Below, in pieces: positions 11,474-20,437 of a stretch of 48,501 nucleotides of DNA (positions are counted from its first letter, which is position 1; each line of letters starts with the position of its first letter). Location of the stretch: contig CACBVE010000002.1 of assembly GCA_902542595.1 (NCBI GenBank), positions 1 to 48,501 of the forward strand, written 5' to 3'. The stretch comes from an uncultured Prochlorococcus sp. (GTDB lineage Bacteria; Cyanobacteriota; Cyanobacteriia; PCC-6307; Cyanobiaceae). The translations under genes were made by a program, and so were the position numbers. A model generated the notes under the pieces. The model saw only the letters and a list, made by a program, of their open reading frames with translations. It was not told where the DNA came from and searched no databases.

Positions 11474-12314
11474 GTTCTTTTACAATTTTATTTGGCATCA
11501 TTTTGAATGCTGCATTTTGAAAATTTAAATTCCAAATTTCACATCCTTTTTCTATCTTTACGACTTCATCATAATTTTGATTTGATAAACTTAGATGTTC
11601 TGAAGAAGCAAATGTCCAACTCCAAATCCCGCTTGGATATATAGGCACAAAGGAATACATAGTTTCAGCAACTTTAAATATATTTTTTAGGCTTTTCAAA
11701 ATATCTATGTGAATTTTTTTGAAGGATTCAGGAGATTCGCTTTGCGTTGCTAATATACCTCTTTGTGTAAGTATTCTTTTACATTCTTTATAAAAAGAAT
11801 CTGAAAATAATAAATTTGAAAATTCTGAGGGATCTGAACAATCTATAAATATAACGTCGTAAAAATTATCTCTTGTTTTTTTTACCCATCTAACACCATC
11901 ATTAACATGTATTTCTAATCTTTTGTCATTCCATGCTTCGCCTCCAATTTCTTTTAGAAATTTTTTAGATATTTTGATTACCTCCTCATCAATTTCTACT
12001 AGATCAATTTTTGATATTTGAGAATATTTAACGCATTCTCTTAAAGTACCACCGTCACCTCCGCCAATAATTAGAACATTAGATTTTTCGTCAATGCTAC
12101 TTAATGCAGGATGAACAAGACACTCATGATAATATTTATCGTCTTTTAATGATGTCATCCAGCAACCATCTAACATTAAAGCTTTACCATAATATTCATT
12201 TTCAATAACAATAATTTCTTGATATTTTGAGGTTTTTTTAATTAAAATTTTCCCATTTAGGCCGAATCTTGAGCCTTTATGATATTCATCTATCCATGTT
12301 GTAATATCTGTCAT
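11463..12314 (-). CDS. speE: Spermidine synthase
   Basis: ALMLDGCWMTSLKDDKYYHECLVHPAL, VLIIGGGDGGTLRECVKY; overlaps speB and mazG by a few nt. Confidence 0.96.
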   Translation of the reverse strand: MTDITTWIDEYHKGSRFGLNGKILIKKTSKYQEIIVIENEYYGKALMLDGCWMTSLKDDKYYHECLVHPALSSIDEKSNVLIIGGGDGGTLRECVKYSQISKIDLVEIDEEVIKISKKFLKEIGGEAWNDKRLEIHVNDGVRWVKKTRDNFYDVIFIDCSDPSEFSNLLFSDSFYKECKRILTQRGILATQSESPESFKKIHIDILKSLKNIFKVAETMYSFVPIYPSGIWSWTFASSEHLSLSNQNYDEVVKIEKGCEIWNLNFQNAAFKMMPNKIVKELDS

Positions 12315-13198
12315 TTGCTTTTAGGAATTTTCCCGTCCAGTTTTTGTTTGGCTATTTGCCAAAGCCGTTGAAAATCTTTAGGAGTTTGTTTTTTAATATT
12401 ATCTCCTGCATGCTCTTCGACGATTGAAAATCTGTCTAAAAATTTTATATTAGTTTTTTGAAGAGCTGATTCAGGATTGAACTTTAAAAAGTTTGAGAGA
12501 TTAAGAAGGGTAAAGTAAATATCCCCAAATTCATTTTTTATCTCTGAATCATTTTTACTTTTAATTGCTTCCTTTAATTCATTAATCTCTTCTTCTAACT
12601 TTTTAAAAATCTCATCAGTACTTTCCCACTTGAAGCCGCATTCTTTAACAACATTTGTGATCTTATCTGTTCCAACCGTTGGCGGTAAATTTTTAATCTT
12701 CAAATTTAAATTTCTACTAATTGAAGATTTCATATGAGGTGCTTCTTTTTCTAAATTTTTTATATTTACCCAAATCTGTTGTGATTGCTTTAATGATACT
12801 TTTTCTTTTTTGTTAAATATATATGGATGTCTATTAATAATTTTCTTGTTTAGATTTTTTATAACATCATTTAGTGCAAATTCTTTTTCTTCGTAACCGA
12901 TTTCAGCATGAAGCATTACTTGTAATAAAAGATCTCCTAACTCCTCACATATGTTATCTGCATTTTTTTCATATACCGCATCTATAAATTCATTACTTTC
13001 TTCATACAAAAATGGGATCAACGATATATGAGACTGTATTTTCTGCCACGGGCAGCCCCAAGTTTTATCTTTTAACGCTTTGATATTAGATATTAAGATT
13101 TTAAAACTATTTATAGTCTCTAAATCGGAATTGTTTTCCAATTTATATCTATTGTTTGAGGACATAGGATATATTCTATTAATTAAATTTTGCCTCAA
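12311..13198 (-). CDS. mazG: Nucleoside triphosphate pyrophosphohydrolase
   Basis: CPWQKIQSHISLIPFLYEESNEFIDA, EELGDLLLQVMLHAEI and a repeated EEINELKEAI...NEFGDIYF unit. The true start may be ATG further in (MSSNNRY). Confidence 0.93.
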   Translation of the reverse strand: MRQNLINRIYPMSSNNRYKLENNSDLETINSFKILISNIKALKDKTWGCPWQKIQSHISLIPFLYEESNEFIDAVYEKNADNICEELGDLLLQVMLHAEIGYEEKEFALNDVIKNLNKKIINRHPYIFNKKEKVSLKQSQQIWVNIKNLEKEAPHMKSSISRNLNLKIKNLPPTVGTDKITNVVKECGFKWESTDEIFKKLEEEINELKEAIKSKNDSEIKNEFGDIYFTLLNLSNFLKFNPESALQKTNIKFLDRFSIVEEHAGDNIKKQTPKDFQRLWQIAKQKLDGKIPKSK

Positions 13199-13263
13199 TC
13201 ATGAAATATTTAAATACTTAGTATAAATTTTTCAACTTCATCTATTAGAATGATCTATTATAA

Positions 13264-13335
<72 letters not shown>

Positions 13336-13350
13336 TTTATTATTTTTCTA

Positions 13351-13692
13351 ATGACTGAGATCGTCAATCTTGCAATCAGTCAAAGTGCTGCTTCAGAACT
13401 ATCTAGGCAAGCTTCTTTTGGAGGTTCTCCAGGAGAAATGTCGATTGATTTGGTAGAGGATAAAAATTGTTCCGAAGGATGGATGCATATTAAATTAAGG
13501 CCAGGTACATCTAATGGATCCCCTATTTCAAGAACTGAAGGAGTAACTTTATACGCGGATGTAAAAAAGTTTAATTTACTGAAAGATTTAAAATTAGATT
13601 ATTACGGTGATTTGAGCGGTGGTGGATTTCTTATTTCAACGCCAAAAAATGCAAAACGTTGTTCCTGTGGTTCTGGTTTCAAACTTTTGTAG
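13351..13692 (+). CDS. HesB/IscA-type iron-sulfur cluster assembly family protein
   Basis: C-terminal CSCGSGF motif and A-type carrier-like layout. Track start 13306 overlaps the tRNA; ATG at 13351 (MTEIVNLAISQSAASEL) is preferred. Confidence 0.85.
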   Translation: MTEIVNLAISQSAASELSRQASFGGSPGEMSIDLVEDKNCSEGWMHIKLRPGTSNGSPISRTEGVTLYADVKKFNLLKDLKLDYYGDLSGGGFLISTPKNAKRCSCGSGFKLL

Positions 13693-13699
13693 AATGGAT

Positions 13700-13806
13700 A
13701 TGTCTTTTTTTGCAAACTAATATTATTTTCATTAATTGGCTGCTCTCAAGATAAAATAAACAAAAAGTTTATTGAAATAAAATTTGCACATGACAGAGAT
13801 GAATGA
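13700..13806 (+). pseudogene. Candidate lipoprotein N-terminal relic or frameshifted small lipoprotein ORF
   Basis: Open frame reads ...CKLILFSLIGCSQDKINKKFIEIKFAHDRDE* with a lipobox-like LIGC. The only ATG (13700, MSFFAN*) is out of frame across a T7 run at 13705-13711; one extra T would give MSFFCKLILFSLIGCSQDKINKKFIEIKFAHDRDE*. Confidence 0.4.
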
Positions 13807-16546
13807 TCAATTATCTTTAGAAAATTATTCACCTTTTGAAGTAGAGAAAAAGTGGCAAGAAAAATGGGAAAGTCTAAAGGCATTTAGTCCTAACCCTGAG
13901 GATGATGGGGAGCCTTTTTGTGTTGTTATTCCGCCACCTAATGTAACTGGATCTTTGCATATGGGGCACGCATTTAATACGGCTTTGATAGATGTTTTAG
14001 TACGTTTTCAAAGACTTTTAGGTAAGAATGTTTTGTGTTTGCCGGGGACTGATCATGCTTCAATAGCTGTTCAAACTATTCTTGAAAAACAATTAAAAAG
14101 TGAAGGCAAAACAAGTGAGGATATTGGTAGAGATGAATTTCTTAAAAGAGCATGGAACTGGAAAGAACAAAGTGGTGGAAGAATAGTTTCTCAATTAAAA
14201 AGGATAGGATATTCAGTTGACTGGACTAGAGAAAGATTTACTCTTGATCAAAAATTAAATGAAGCAGTTATTGAGGCTTTTAATATTCTCCATAAAAAGA
14301 ATTTAATTTATAGAGGCGAATATTTGGTTAATTGGTGCCCTGAATCTCAATCTGCCGTAAGTGATCTTGAAGTTGAAATGCAAGAAATAAATGGTCATTT
14401 ATGGCATTTCAAATACCCTTTAATTTCTGAAAGTGGTGAACAGTTAGATAATTACTTAGAAGTTGCAACAACAAGACCAGAAACTCTTTTGGGTGATACT
14501 GCGGTGGCAGTTAATCCTGATGATGATAGATATAAAGAATTTATTGGTGTAAAAGTAAAAGTTCCTTTTGTTGATAGAGAAATACCTATTATCGCTGATT
14601 CACATGTTGATAAAGATTTTGGTACCGGATGTGTCAAGGTTACTCCAGCCCATGATCCAAATGATTTTGCAATAGGAAAAAGGCATAATTTAAAACAGAT
14701 TAATGTAATGAATAAAGATGGAACTTTAAATATAAATGCAGGTATTTTTCAAAATTTAGATAGATATGAGGCTAGAAAGAAAATTATCAAAGAATTGGAT
14801 AACTTAGGCCTTTTGACAAAGATAGAGGATTATAAACATACTGTACCTTTTTCTGATAGAGGTAAGGTACCAATTGAACCTTTATTATCAACACAATGGT
14901 TTTTGAAAATGGATGATATATCACAAGGATGTCTTAATGAAATTGATTCTAAAAAACCATCGTTTATTCCTCCACGCTGGGAGAAAGTTTATAAGGATTG
15001 GTTAGAGAATATTAATGATTGGTGTATCAGTCGGCAATTGTGGTGGGGGCACCAAATACCAGCTTGGTATGTTTTAGATGAATCTCAAGACTCAATAGAA
15101 CAAAATACTCCATATATCGTTGCAAGAAATGAAGAGGATGCCTTAATCGAAGCTAATAAAAAATTTGGATTAAATATTAAATTGGTTCGTGATAAAGATG
15201 TTTTGGATACATGGTTTTCAAGTGGTTTATGGCCTTTCTCAACCCTTGGTTGGCCAAATACAAATGATCCGGATTTTAAAAAATGGTATCCAAATAGTGT
15301 TCTTGTTACTGGTTTCGATATTATTTTCTTCTGGGTGGCAAGAATGACAATGATGGGGAATACTTTTACAAATAATATTCCTTTTAAGGATGTTTATATT
15401 CATGGTCTAGTTCGAGATGAAAACAATAAAAAAATGAGTAAAAGTTCAGGTAATGGCATTGATCCAATATTATTAATTGATAAATATGGTTCTGATGCTC
15501 TGCGATTTGCTTTAATTCGAGAAGTTGCAGGCGCTGGACAAGATATCCGGCTTGATTTTGATAGGAAAAAAGATACGTCTTCAACTGTTGAAGCTTCAAG
15601 AAATTTTGCGAATAAATTATGGAATGCAACTAAATTTGTGTTAATTAATAAAACTTCTAACAATAATGATTTGCTTAATGAGAGTGATGAAACTTCTTTG
15701 GAGTTGTGTGATAAGTGGATTTTATCGAAATTGAATCAGGTTAATATAAAAGTTGCTGCTTTGTTGAAAGAATATAAATTGGGAGAATCTGCGAAACTTC
15801 TATACGAATTTACATGGAATGATTTTTGTGATTGGTATGTAGAATTTGCTAAGCAAAGGTTTAATAATAAAGAAAATAATAATAGACAAATATCTGAAAA
15901 AGTTTTAATAAAAGTGCTCAATGATATTTTGGTGATGATTCATCCTTTTATGCCGCACATTACTGAAGAACTTTGGCATGTACTGCAACTTAAATCAGAT
16001 AAAGAATTATTATCTCTTCAAAAATGGCCAACCCAAGAAAATAAATTTGTTGATAATAAGCTTGATAATTCCTTTCAACAACTCTTTGAAATTATTAGAT
16101 TGATTAGAAATTTGAGAGCTGAATTAGGCCTCAAGCCATCAGAAAAAGTTCCTGTTTACTTGATTTCAGATAATGATGAATTGATTGATTTTCTAAAAAT
16201 TTTAGTTGATGATATTCAAACCTTAACTAAATCTTCTGAAGTATTTATTTTTAAACCTAATGCTGTTGATAAAAAAGAGTTTGCTAAATCTTTTTCTGGG
16301 ATAATTAGTGATTTAGAGGTTTACTTACCTTTTCAGGATTTTGTAAATATAGATGCATTAAAGGAAAGGCTAAACAAGGATCTAAAAAAGGTGACTATTG
16401 AATTAGATAATTTAAATAAGAGATTATCTAATAAAAATTTCGTGGATAAGGCTCCAAAAGATATTGTTGATGAATGTAGATTTAAATTAAATGAGGGTTC
16501 GGTACAAATGGAGAGAATTACAAAAAAACTCGAGCTTTTGAATTGA
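13790..16546 (+). CDS. valS: Valyl-tRNA synthetase
   Basis: PPPNVTGSLHMGHAFN (HIGH), KMSKSSGNGIDP (KMSKS), GTDHASIAVQ. Track start 13784 is TTG; ATG at 13790 or 13799 more likely. Confidence 0.97.
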   Translation: MTEMNDQLSLENYSPFEVEKKWQEKWESLKAFSPNPEDDGEPFCVVIPPPNVTGSLHMGHAFNTALIDVLVRFQRLLGKNVLCLPGTDHASIAVQTILEKQLKSEGKTSEDIGRDEFLKRAWNWKEQSGGRIVSQLKRIGYSVDWTRERFTLDQKLNEAVIEAFNILHKKNLIYRGEYLVNWCPESQSAVSDLEVEMQEINGHLWHFKYPLISESGEQLDNYLEVATTRPETLLGDTAVAVNPDDDRYKEFIGVKVKVPFVDREIPIIADSHVDKDFGTGCVKVTPAHDPNDFAIGKRHNLKQINVMNKDGTLNINAGIFQNLDRYEARKKIIKELDNLGLLTKIEDYKHTVPFSDRGKVPIEPLLSTQWFLKMDDISQGCLNEIDSKKPSFIPPRWEKVYKDWLENINDWCISRQLWWGHQIPAWYVLDESQDSIEQNTPYIVARNEEDALIEANKKFGLNIKLVRDKDVLDTWFSSGLWPFSTLGWPNTNDPDFKKWYPNSVLVTGFDIIFFWVARMTMMGNTFTNNIPFKDVYIHGLVRDENNKKMSKSSGNGIDPILLIDKYGSDALRFALIREVAGAGQDIRLDFDRKKDTSSTVEASRNFANKLWNATKFVLINKTSNNNDLLNESDETSLELCDKWILSKLNQVNIKVAALLKEYKLGESAKLLYEFTWNDFCDWYVEFAKQRFNNKENNNRQISEKVLIKVLNDILVMIHPFMPHITEELWHVLQLKSDKELLSLQKWPTQENKFVDNKLDNSFQQLFEIIRLIRNLRAELGLKPSEKVPVYLISDNDELIDFLKILVDDIQTLTKSSEVFIFKPNAVDKKEFAKSFSGIISDLEVYLPFQDFVNIDALKERLNKDLKKVTIELDNLNKRLSNKNFVDKAPKDIVDECRFKLNEGSVQMERITKKLELLN

Positions 16547-16548
16547 GA

Positions 16549-17145
16549 ATGAATATATTTCTTGAAAATATTTATAATTTGTCTTTTTTTTTTAATACTG
16601 GAATTGGGATATTTTCGTTTGTTCTCATTTATATTTTAATTGTTTTATTAATACTCCCAGCTTCTTGGTTATCTTTATTATCAGGTTTTTTATATGGCTC
16701 ATATTTAGGATCAATTATCGTTTTTTTCTCCGCTTCCTTAGGAGCATCAGTTGCTTTTTTTGTATCAAAAAGTTTTTTTGCAAAAAAGCTAAAAAATCTT
16801 TTTAGTCGTTATCCAAAATTAAGTGTTATGGAAAAAGTAGTAGAAAAAGGCGGACTTAAATTAATTTTTTTAGCAAGATTATCTCCGATATTTCCCTTCA
16901 GTATTCTTAATTATTTTTATGGTTTGAATAATGTTAAATTTCGAGATTTCGCTATTGGTCTTTTTGGAATAATTCCAGGAACTTTTCTTTATTGCTCAAT
17001 AGGTAGTTTGGCAAAAAATATCCAGGAGCTAAAAAATGTCCAATCACCAAATAATTTATATATGACTATTGTTGGAATTATTTCAACTTTTTTAGTTGTA
17101 TATTTCTCAGCTAAATATTCCAGGGAATATTTTGAAAAATCCTAA
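16549..17145 (+). CDS. VTT/DedA (TVP38/TMEM64)-family membrane protein
   Basis: LLSGFLYGSYLGSIIVFFSASLGASVAFFVSKSFF, LIFLARLSPIFPFSILNYFYGL, GIIPGTFLYCSIGSLA: SNARE-associated/VTT-domain signatures. ATG at 16549 next to the valS stop. Confidence 0.85.
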   Translation: MNIFLENIYNLSFFFNTGIGIFSFVLIYILIVLLILPASWLSLLSGFLYGSYLGSIIVFFSASLGASVAFFVSKSFFAKKLKNLFSRYPKLSVMEKVVEKGGLKLIFLARLSPIFPFSILNYFYGLNNVKFRDFAIGLFGIIPGTFLYCSIGSLAKNIQELKNVQSPNNLYMTIVGIISTFLVVYFSAKYSREYFEKS

Positions 17146-17149
17146 GAAT

Positions 17150-17302
17150 TTACTCTTTAATATTCCAATCTCTAATAGATGCAATTAAGATAAACCACAA
17201 AAGTCTAAATTTACCTAGTAGAGTTTTGTTGGCTTCTAATTCGATATATTTTGCTTGTCCACAAGGTGTTTTTATGAAGTTGAAAACTGTTTTCTTTGTC
17301 AT
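17150..17302 (-). CDS. Small ORF, 50 aa, hypothetical protein
   Basis: Uninterrupted ATG-to-TAA reverse-strand ORF: MTKKTVFNFIKTPCGQAKYIELEANKTLLGKFRLLWFILIASIRDWNIKE. Below the track length cutoff; occupies an otherwise empty interval downstream of the ligase. Confidence 0.5.
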   Translation of the reverse strand: MTKKTVFNFIKTPCGQAKYIELEANKTLLGKFRLLWFILIASIRDWNIKE

Positions 17303-17418
17303 AAGTCTCTAAAAGTCCTGATGATTATTCTTACATTTTATAGCCAAGTTTTTTAGTTTTTTTTACTTAAAAACTACATTTTTCATAGACTACTTTGTGG
17401 AATACTATTTTTTAAAAT

Positions 17419-18747
17419 TTAAACTTTTTCACCAGCTTTAAATCCTCTAAAGCATTTGAATCTAGGAAACCTCAGACTAAAAGCCACTGAATCCTTTGAC
17501 TTGGTTTTTGCATCAGCTCTGATTTCTACAAGTTGACCAATCAGTTGATTCCGTTTTGACCAATATTCTTCACGTTGGATATCACTAAATCCGCTTCCAC
17601 AACTAAGACTGTATTCATGCCCATCATCTTCACCTTCTACTAGTACAGCTCCTAGTCTACCTTTATTGCGACCTGTGCCCTCCTCAACAGATACAACCTT
17701 TAAAGTGACTTCAATGAAAGGTTTTGCTTTTAACCAACTGTGTGTTCTTTTACATTCATAATTTGCATCAGGATCTTTAATCATTACTCCTTCATATCCA
17801 CCCTCCACAGCAGATTTATTCAGCTCTACAAATCTTTTCTGTCCCTCATTGGTGTTGAGGTCTACATTTTCCCAGTCAAGTGTTTTTATATGTCTAAGAA
17901 GTGTAGAATGTTTTGCTACCCATTCTTTTACTAATAAACTTCTTGCTGTTTGACTAGTGTTCCATCGCCCTTTTTGGAAGTCTTCAAGGGGACATAAGTC
18001 AAATAGATGTAGAACTGCGTCTTTTGTTTGTTTGCCATCTTTTCTATGAACCTGTTTCATTAAATCCTGAAAGTTAGCGCTCATTACTTCACCATCTAGG
18101 ACTAAGTCATGAGGTGTAGGATCTTCTTTTAAGACGTTTTCTATTTCTGAGATAATATGACCAAAATTATGGAATTGTTTCCCATTACGAGAAAACATTT
18201 CTACTTTATTTTTTCTAATAATAGTTAAGACGCGCACACCATCTAATTTGATTTCAATTTGCTTTTTTCCTATCATTTTTTTTTCATGATTTGCACTGTC
18301 ATGAGCTAAGGGACAAGAAAAAATAGGAATCGCATATTTGGGAAATTTCTTGGCTATCTTGTTGATTGTTTTTTCAGATACACCACATCTAAGATCTTTA
18401 ATTAAAACTCGTCTATAAAATCCATTCCACTCTTCTTTTGTGGCAGATTCCATAGCCTTAATAATTGCATCGCGAGCAGCGTGACCAGTAAGCTCTCTTT
18501 GAATAAGCTTATTTGCTAATTCCCTAAAATCTTTCCATAAAAAATTTTGACTTTTTTCATTCTCTTTTTCAGGAACAATTTTTACACCAAAAGTTACCAA
18601 TGGATCAAGTGCCATACGGATGCCCTCAAAAAAATCATCTAAACCATCTTCCATTGCTTCTGAGATGATTTTCTCTTTATCTAATCTACTTGGGTGTAAT
18701 TCTAGTTGATGTATTATCTCTTCTTTAAACAATTCTTTTTGCCTCAC
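17419..18747 (-). CDS. ATP-dependent DNA ligase (T4 gp30-like layout)
   Basis: Nucleotidyltransferase motifs: I EIKLDGVRV, III LVLDGEV, IV EGVMIKDP, V SWLKAKPF, then an OB domain (LKVVSVEEGTGRNKGRLGAVLVEGEDDGHEYSLSCGSGFSD). The N-terminal region RELTGHAARDAI...YRRVLIKDLRCGVSEKTINKIAKKFP resembles T4 ligase RKLTGNAAIEELT...LRRVMMRDLECGASVSIANKVWP, compared from memory. Confidence 0.93.
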   Translation of the reverse strand: MRQKELFKEEIIHQLELHPSRLDKEKIISEAMEDGLDDFFEGIRMALDPLVTFGVKIVPEKENEKSQNFLWKDFRELANKLIQRELTGHAARDAIIKAMESATKEEWNGFYRRVLIKDLRCGVSEKTINKIAKKFPKYAIPIFSCPLAHDSANHEKKMIGKKQIEIKLDGVRVLTIIRKNKVEMFSRNGKQFHNFGHIISEIENVLKEDPTPHDLVLDGEVMSANFQDLMKQVHRKDGKQTKDAVLHLFDLCPLEDFQKGRWNTSQTARSLLVKEWVAKHSTLLRHIKTLDWENVDLNTNEGQKRFVELNKSAVEGGYEGVMIKDPDANYECKRTHSWLKAKPFIEVTLKVVSVEEGTGRNKGRLGAVLVEGEDDGHEYSLSCGSGFSDIQREEYWSKRNQLIGQLVEIRADAKTKSKDSVAFSLRFPRFKCFRGFKAGEKV

Positions 18748-18756
18748 AAGAAATTA

Positions 18757-19176
18757 TTAATTCACTTTTGCTATTCTGTCTATTTTCCAATCATTGTCAG
18801 ATTTTGCGAAAGTAAAATCTAATGGGAGCTCATCTTGTTTATCTTCTGATTTTAAATTCAAAGTTATTATGATTTGATCTTCTTGGACTCTAGGTCTTCC
18901 TGATTTTAAATTTCTGTATTTATTGAGGTTTAAACTAGCTAAAAATTTAAGAAAGTCTTGGCGCTTCACATGAGTTTTATAAGTTTTTGTAGTTAAACCA
19001 TACGCTGCATCAATTCTGCCAGCAGCTATTTGATCAAAAAACTTTCTCACTAATGGATTAATTCCTCTGGCGCTTATAACTAATTTGACTGCATTAAAAG
19101 TCCAAAAAGAAACTAGTACAGCTCCGCCTACTAATAATGCTTTAATTCCGATATCTTTAACTAGTGTTGCATCCAT
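18757..19176 (-). CDS. Membrane-anchored protein with a small C-terminal domain (DUF4864/NTF2-like in appearance)
   Basis: N-terminal TM segment (ALLVGGAVLVSFWTFNAVKLVI), then FFDQIAAGRIDAAYGLTTKTYKTHVKRQDFLKFL; 9 bp upstream of the ligase ORF. Confidence 0.6.
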   Translation of the reverse strand: MDATLVKDIGIKALLVGGAVLVSFWTFNAVKLVISARGINPLVRKFFDQIAAGRIDAAYGLTTKTYKTHVKRQDFLKFLASLNLNKYRNLKSGRPRVQEDQIIITLNLKSEDKQDELPLDFTFAKSDNDWKIDRIAKVN

Positions 19177-19261
19177 GTTGATTTAAGTTTTTTATTACTT
19201 TAAGAAAAGAAATCGTTTTTGATGGCTTTTTTTGTCAAAATAATACTAATTTTAATCCATA

Positions 19262-19789
19262 ATGCCTGTAATTCCTCTTTTACCTTTATTTCATAAATTT
19301 AATAGCCAATATTTTGAAAATTCTCTAGCGGTTAATAATCAACCATTAGTAAAAGTTAGATGGAGTGATAATAGATTAAAAACTACTGCTGGTTTTTATA
19401 AAAGAAAAAGAATTAATGGTCTTGTAGATTCTGAAATTATCTTATCGAAACCTATTTTGAGTAAATTATCTAATAGTGAAATAAACAGTACTTTATGTCA
19501 TGAAATGATTCATGCATGGGTAGATAGGATATTAAAAAAAAATGAGATACATGGTCCAAATTTCTTAGAAAAGATGAATGAAATTAATGAGAAAGAGAAG
19601 AATTTTCAAATTTCTGTAAGGCACTCATTTCCTATTGAAAGGAGAGAATTAAAATATATAGGAACTTGTCAAAATTGTGGTGAGAAATTTTTCTACAGAA
19701 AAAGAATAAAGAATATAGCCTGTAAAAAATGTTGTGTAAATTTCTTCAATGGATCATGGAATAAAAAGTGTTTAATTTTGTTTGATTAG
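19262..19789 (+). CDS. SprT-like zinc metalloprotease-family protein
   Basis: HEMIHAW (HExxH), C-terminal zinc ribbon CQNCGEKFFYRKRIKNIACKKC, N-terminal FNSQYFENSL. Confidence 0.88.
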   Translation: MPVIPLLPLFHKFNSQYFENSLAVNNQPLVKVRWSDNRLKTTAGFYKRKRINGLVDSEIILSKPILSKLSNSEINSTLCHEMIHAWVDRILKKNEIHGPNFLEKMNEINEKEKNFQISVRHSFPIERRELKYIGTCQNCGEKFFYRKRIKNIACKKCCVNFFNGSWNKKCLILFD

Positions 19790-19873
19790 AAATAATTAGA
19801 TGTGTTTTTGTTTCTATCTTTGGAATTATTTATTTTTTTAATGTAATTTATATTTTAAAAAGAACAATAACTT

Positions 19874-20437
19874 ATGGATTCAAGGAGAATTAGAAATCTT
19901 AGAAATAGTTTTGATAGAAATATTGTTGATAAACAAGTTGATAAAATTTTTGAAACTGGAAGACAATTCGTTGATGGAGTATCTGGTGCTAGGCCAGGTA
20001 AAAGAAGGAACTCAGATTTTCAAGGAATAACAAGTAAAAGTGTTAAAAAAGTAGGAAGATGGGTATCTGAAAAAGTGGATTTATTTTTTGATGAAGAAAA
20101 TGATGATTGGAATGATGAGAATTTTTATGATGATAAAAGCGATATTAAGACATTTTCCAGAGAATCAAATTCTTATGAATCTACTACAAAGTATTCAAAA
20201 AGACCTTTAGAAGCAATATCTTTAAGGCAACCAAAAAATTTACAGACAACTGAGCAAAAAAAATTACCCTATGTGAAAGAGAGTAAGGATGAAGATTGGC
20301 CAGATGAAATGGATTTCAAAGTTGAAAGATGGCAAAGAGCTTCAGAAAATGAGAATAATACTTCGAGAGATCAATCAATCCAAAAAGTTCAATCAAAATC
20401 AAGAAATCTTCCCAGATCAAGAAGAAGAAGAGTATAG
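19874..20437 (+). CDS. Hypothetical protein, charged and probably largely disordered, basic C-terminus
   Basis: Single intact ORF; basic N-terminus, acidic middle (DEENDDWNDENFYDDKSD), Arg-rich end SRNLPRSRRRRV. No recognised domain. Confidence 0.7.
   Translation: MDSRRIRNLRNSFDRNIVDKQVDKIFETGRQFVDGVSGARPGKRRNSDFQGITSKSVKKVGRWVSEKVDLFFDEENDDWNDENFYDDKSDIKTFSRESNSYESTTKYSKRPLEAISLRQPKNLQTTEQKKLPYVKESKDEDWPDEMDFKVERWQRASENENNTSRDQSIQKVQSKSRNLPRSRRRRV

Noticed and set aside
15384-15663. Two overlapping minus-strand ORFs inside valS
   Set aside because: Shadow ORFs opposite the conserved KMSKS region of valS.
17354-17376. Hairpin TAGTTTTT-TTTACTT-AAAAACTA as a terminator
   Set aside because: The stem is all A/T-rich, about 200 bp beyond the VTT gene, and lacks a proper U tract on the minus strand; could arise by chance at this base composition.
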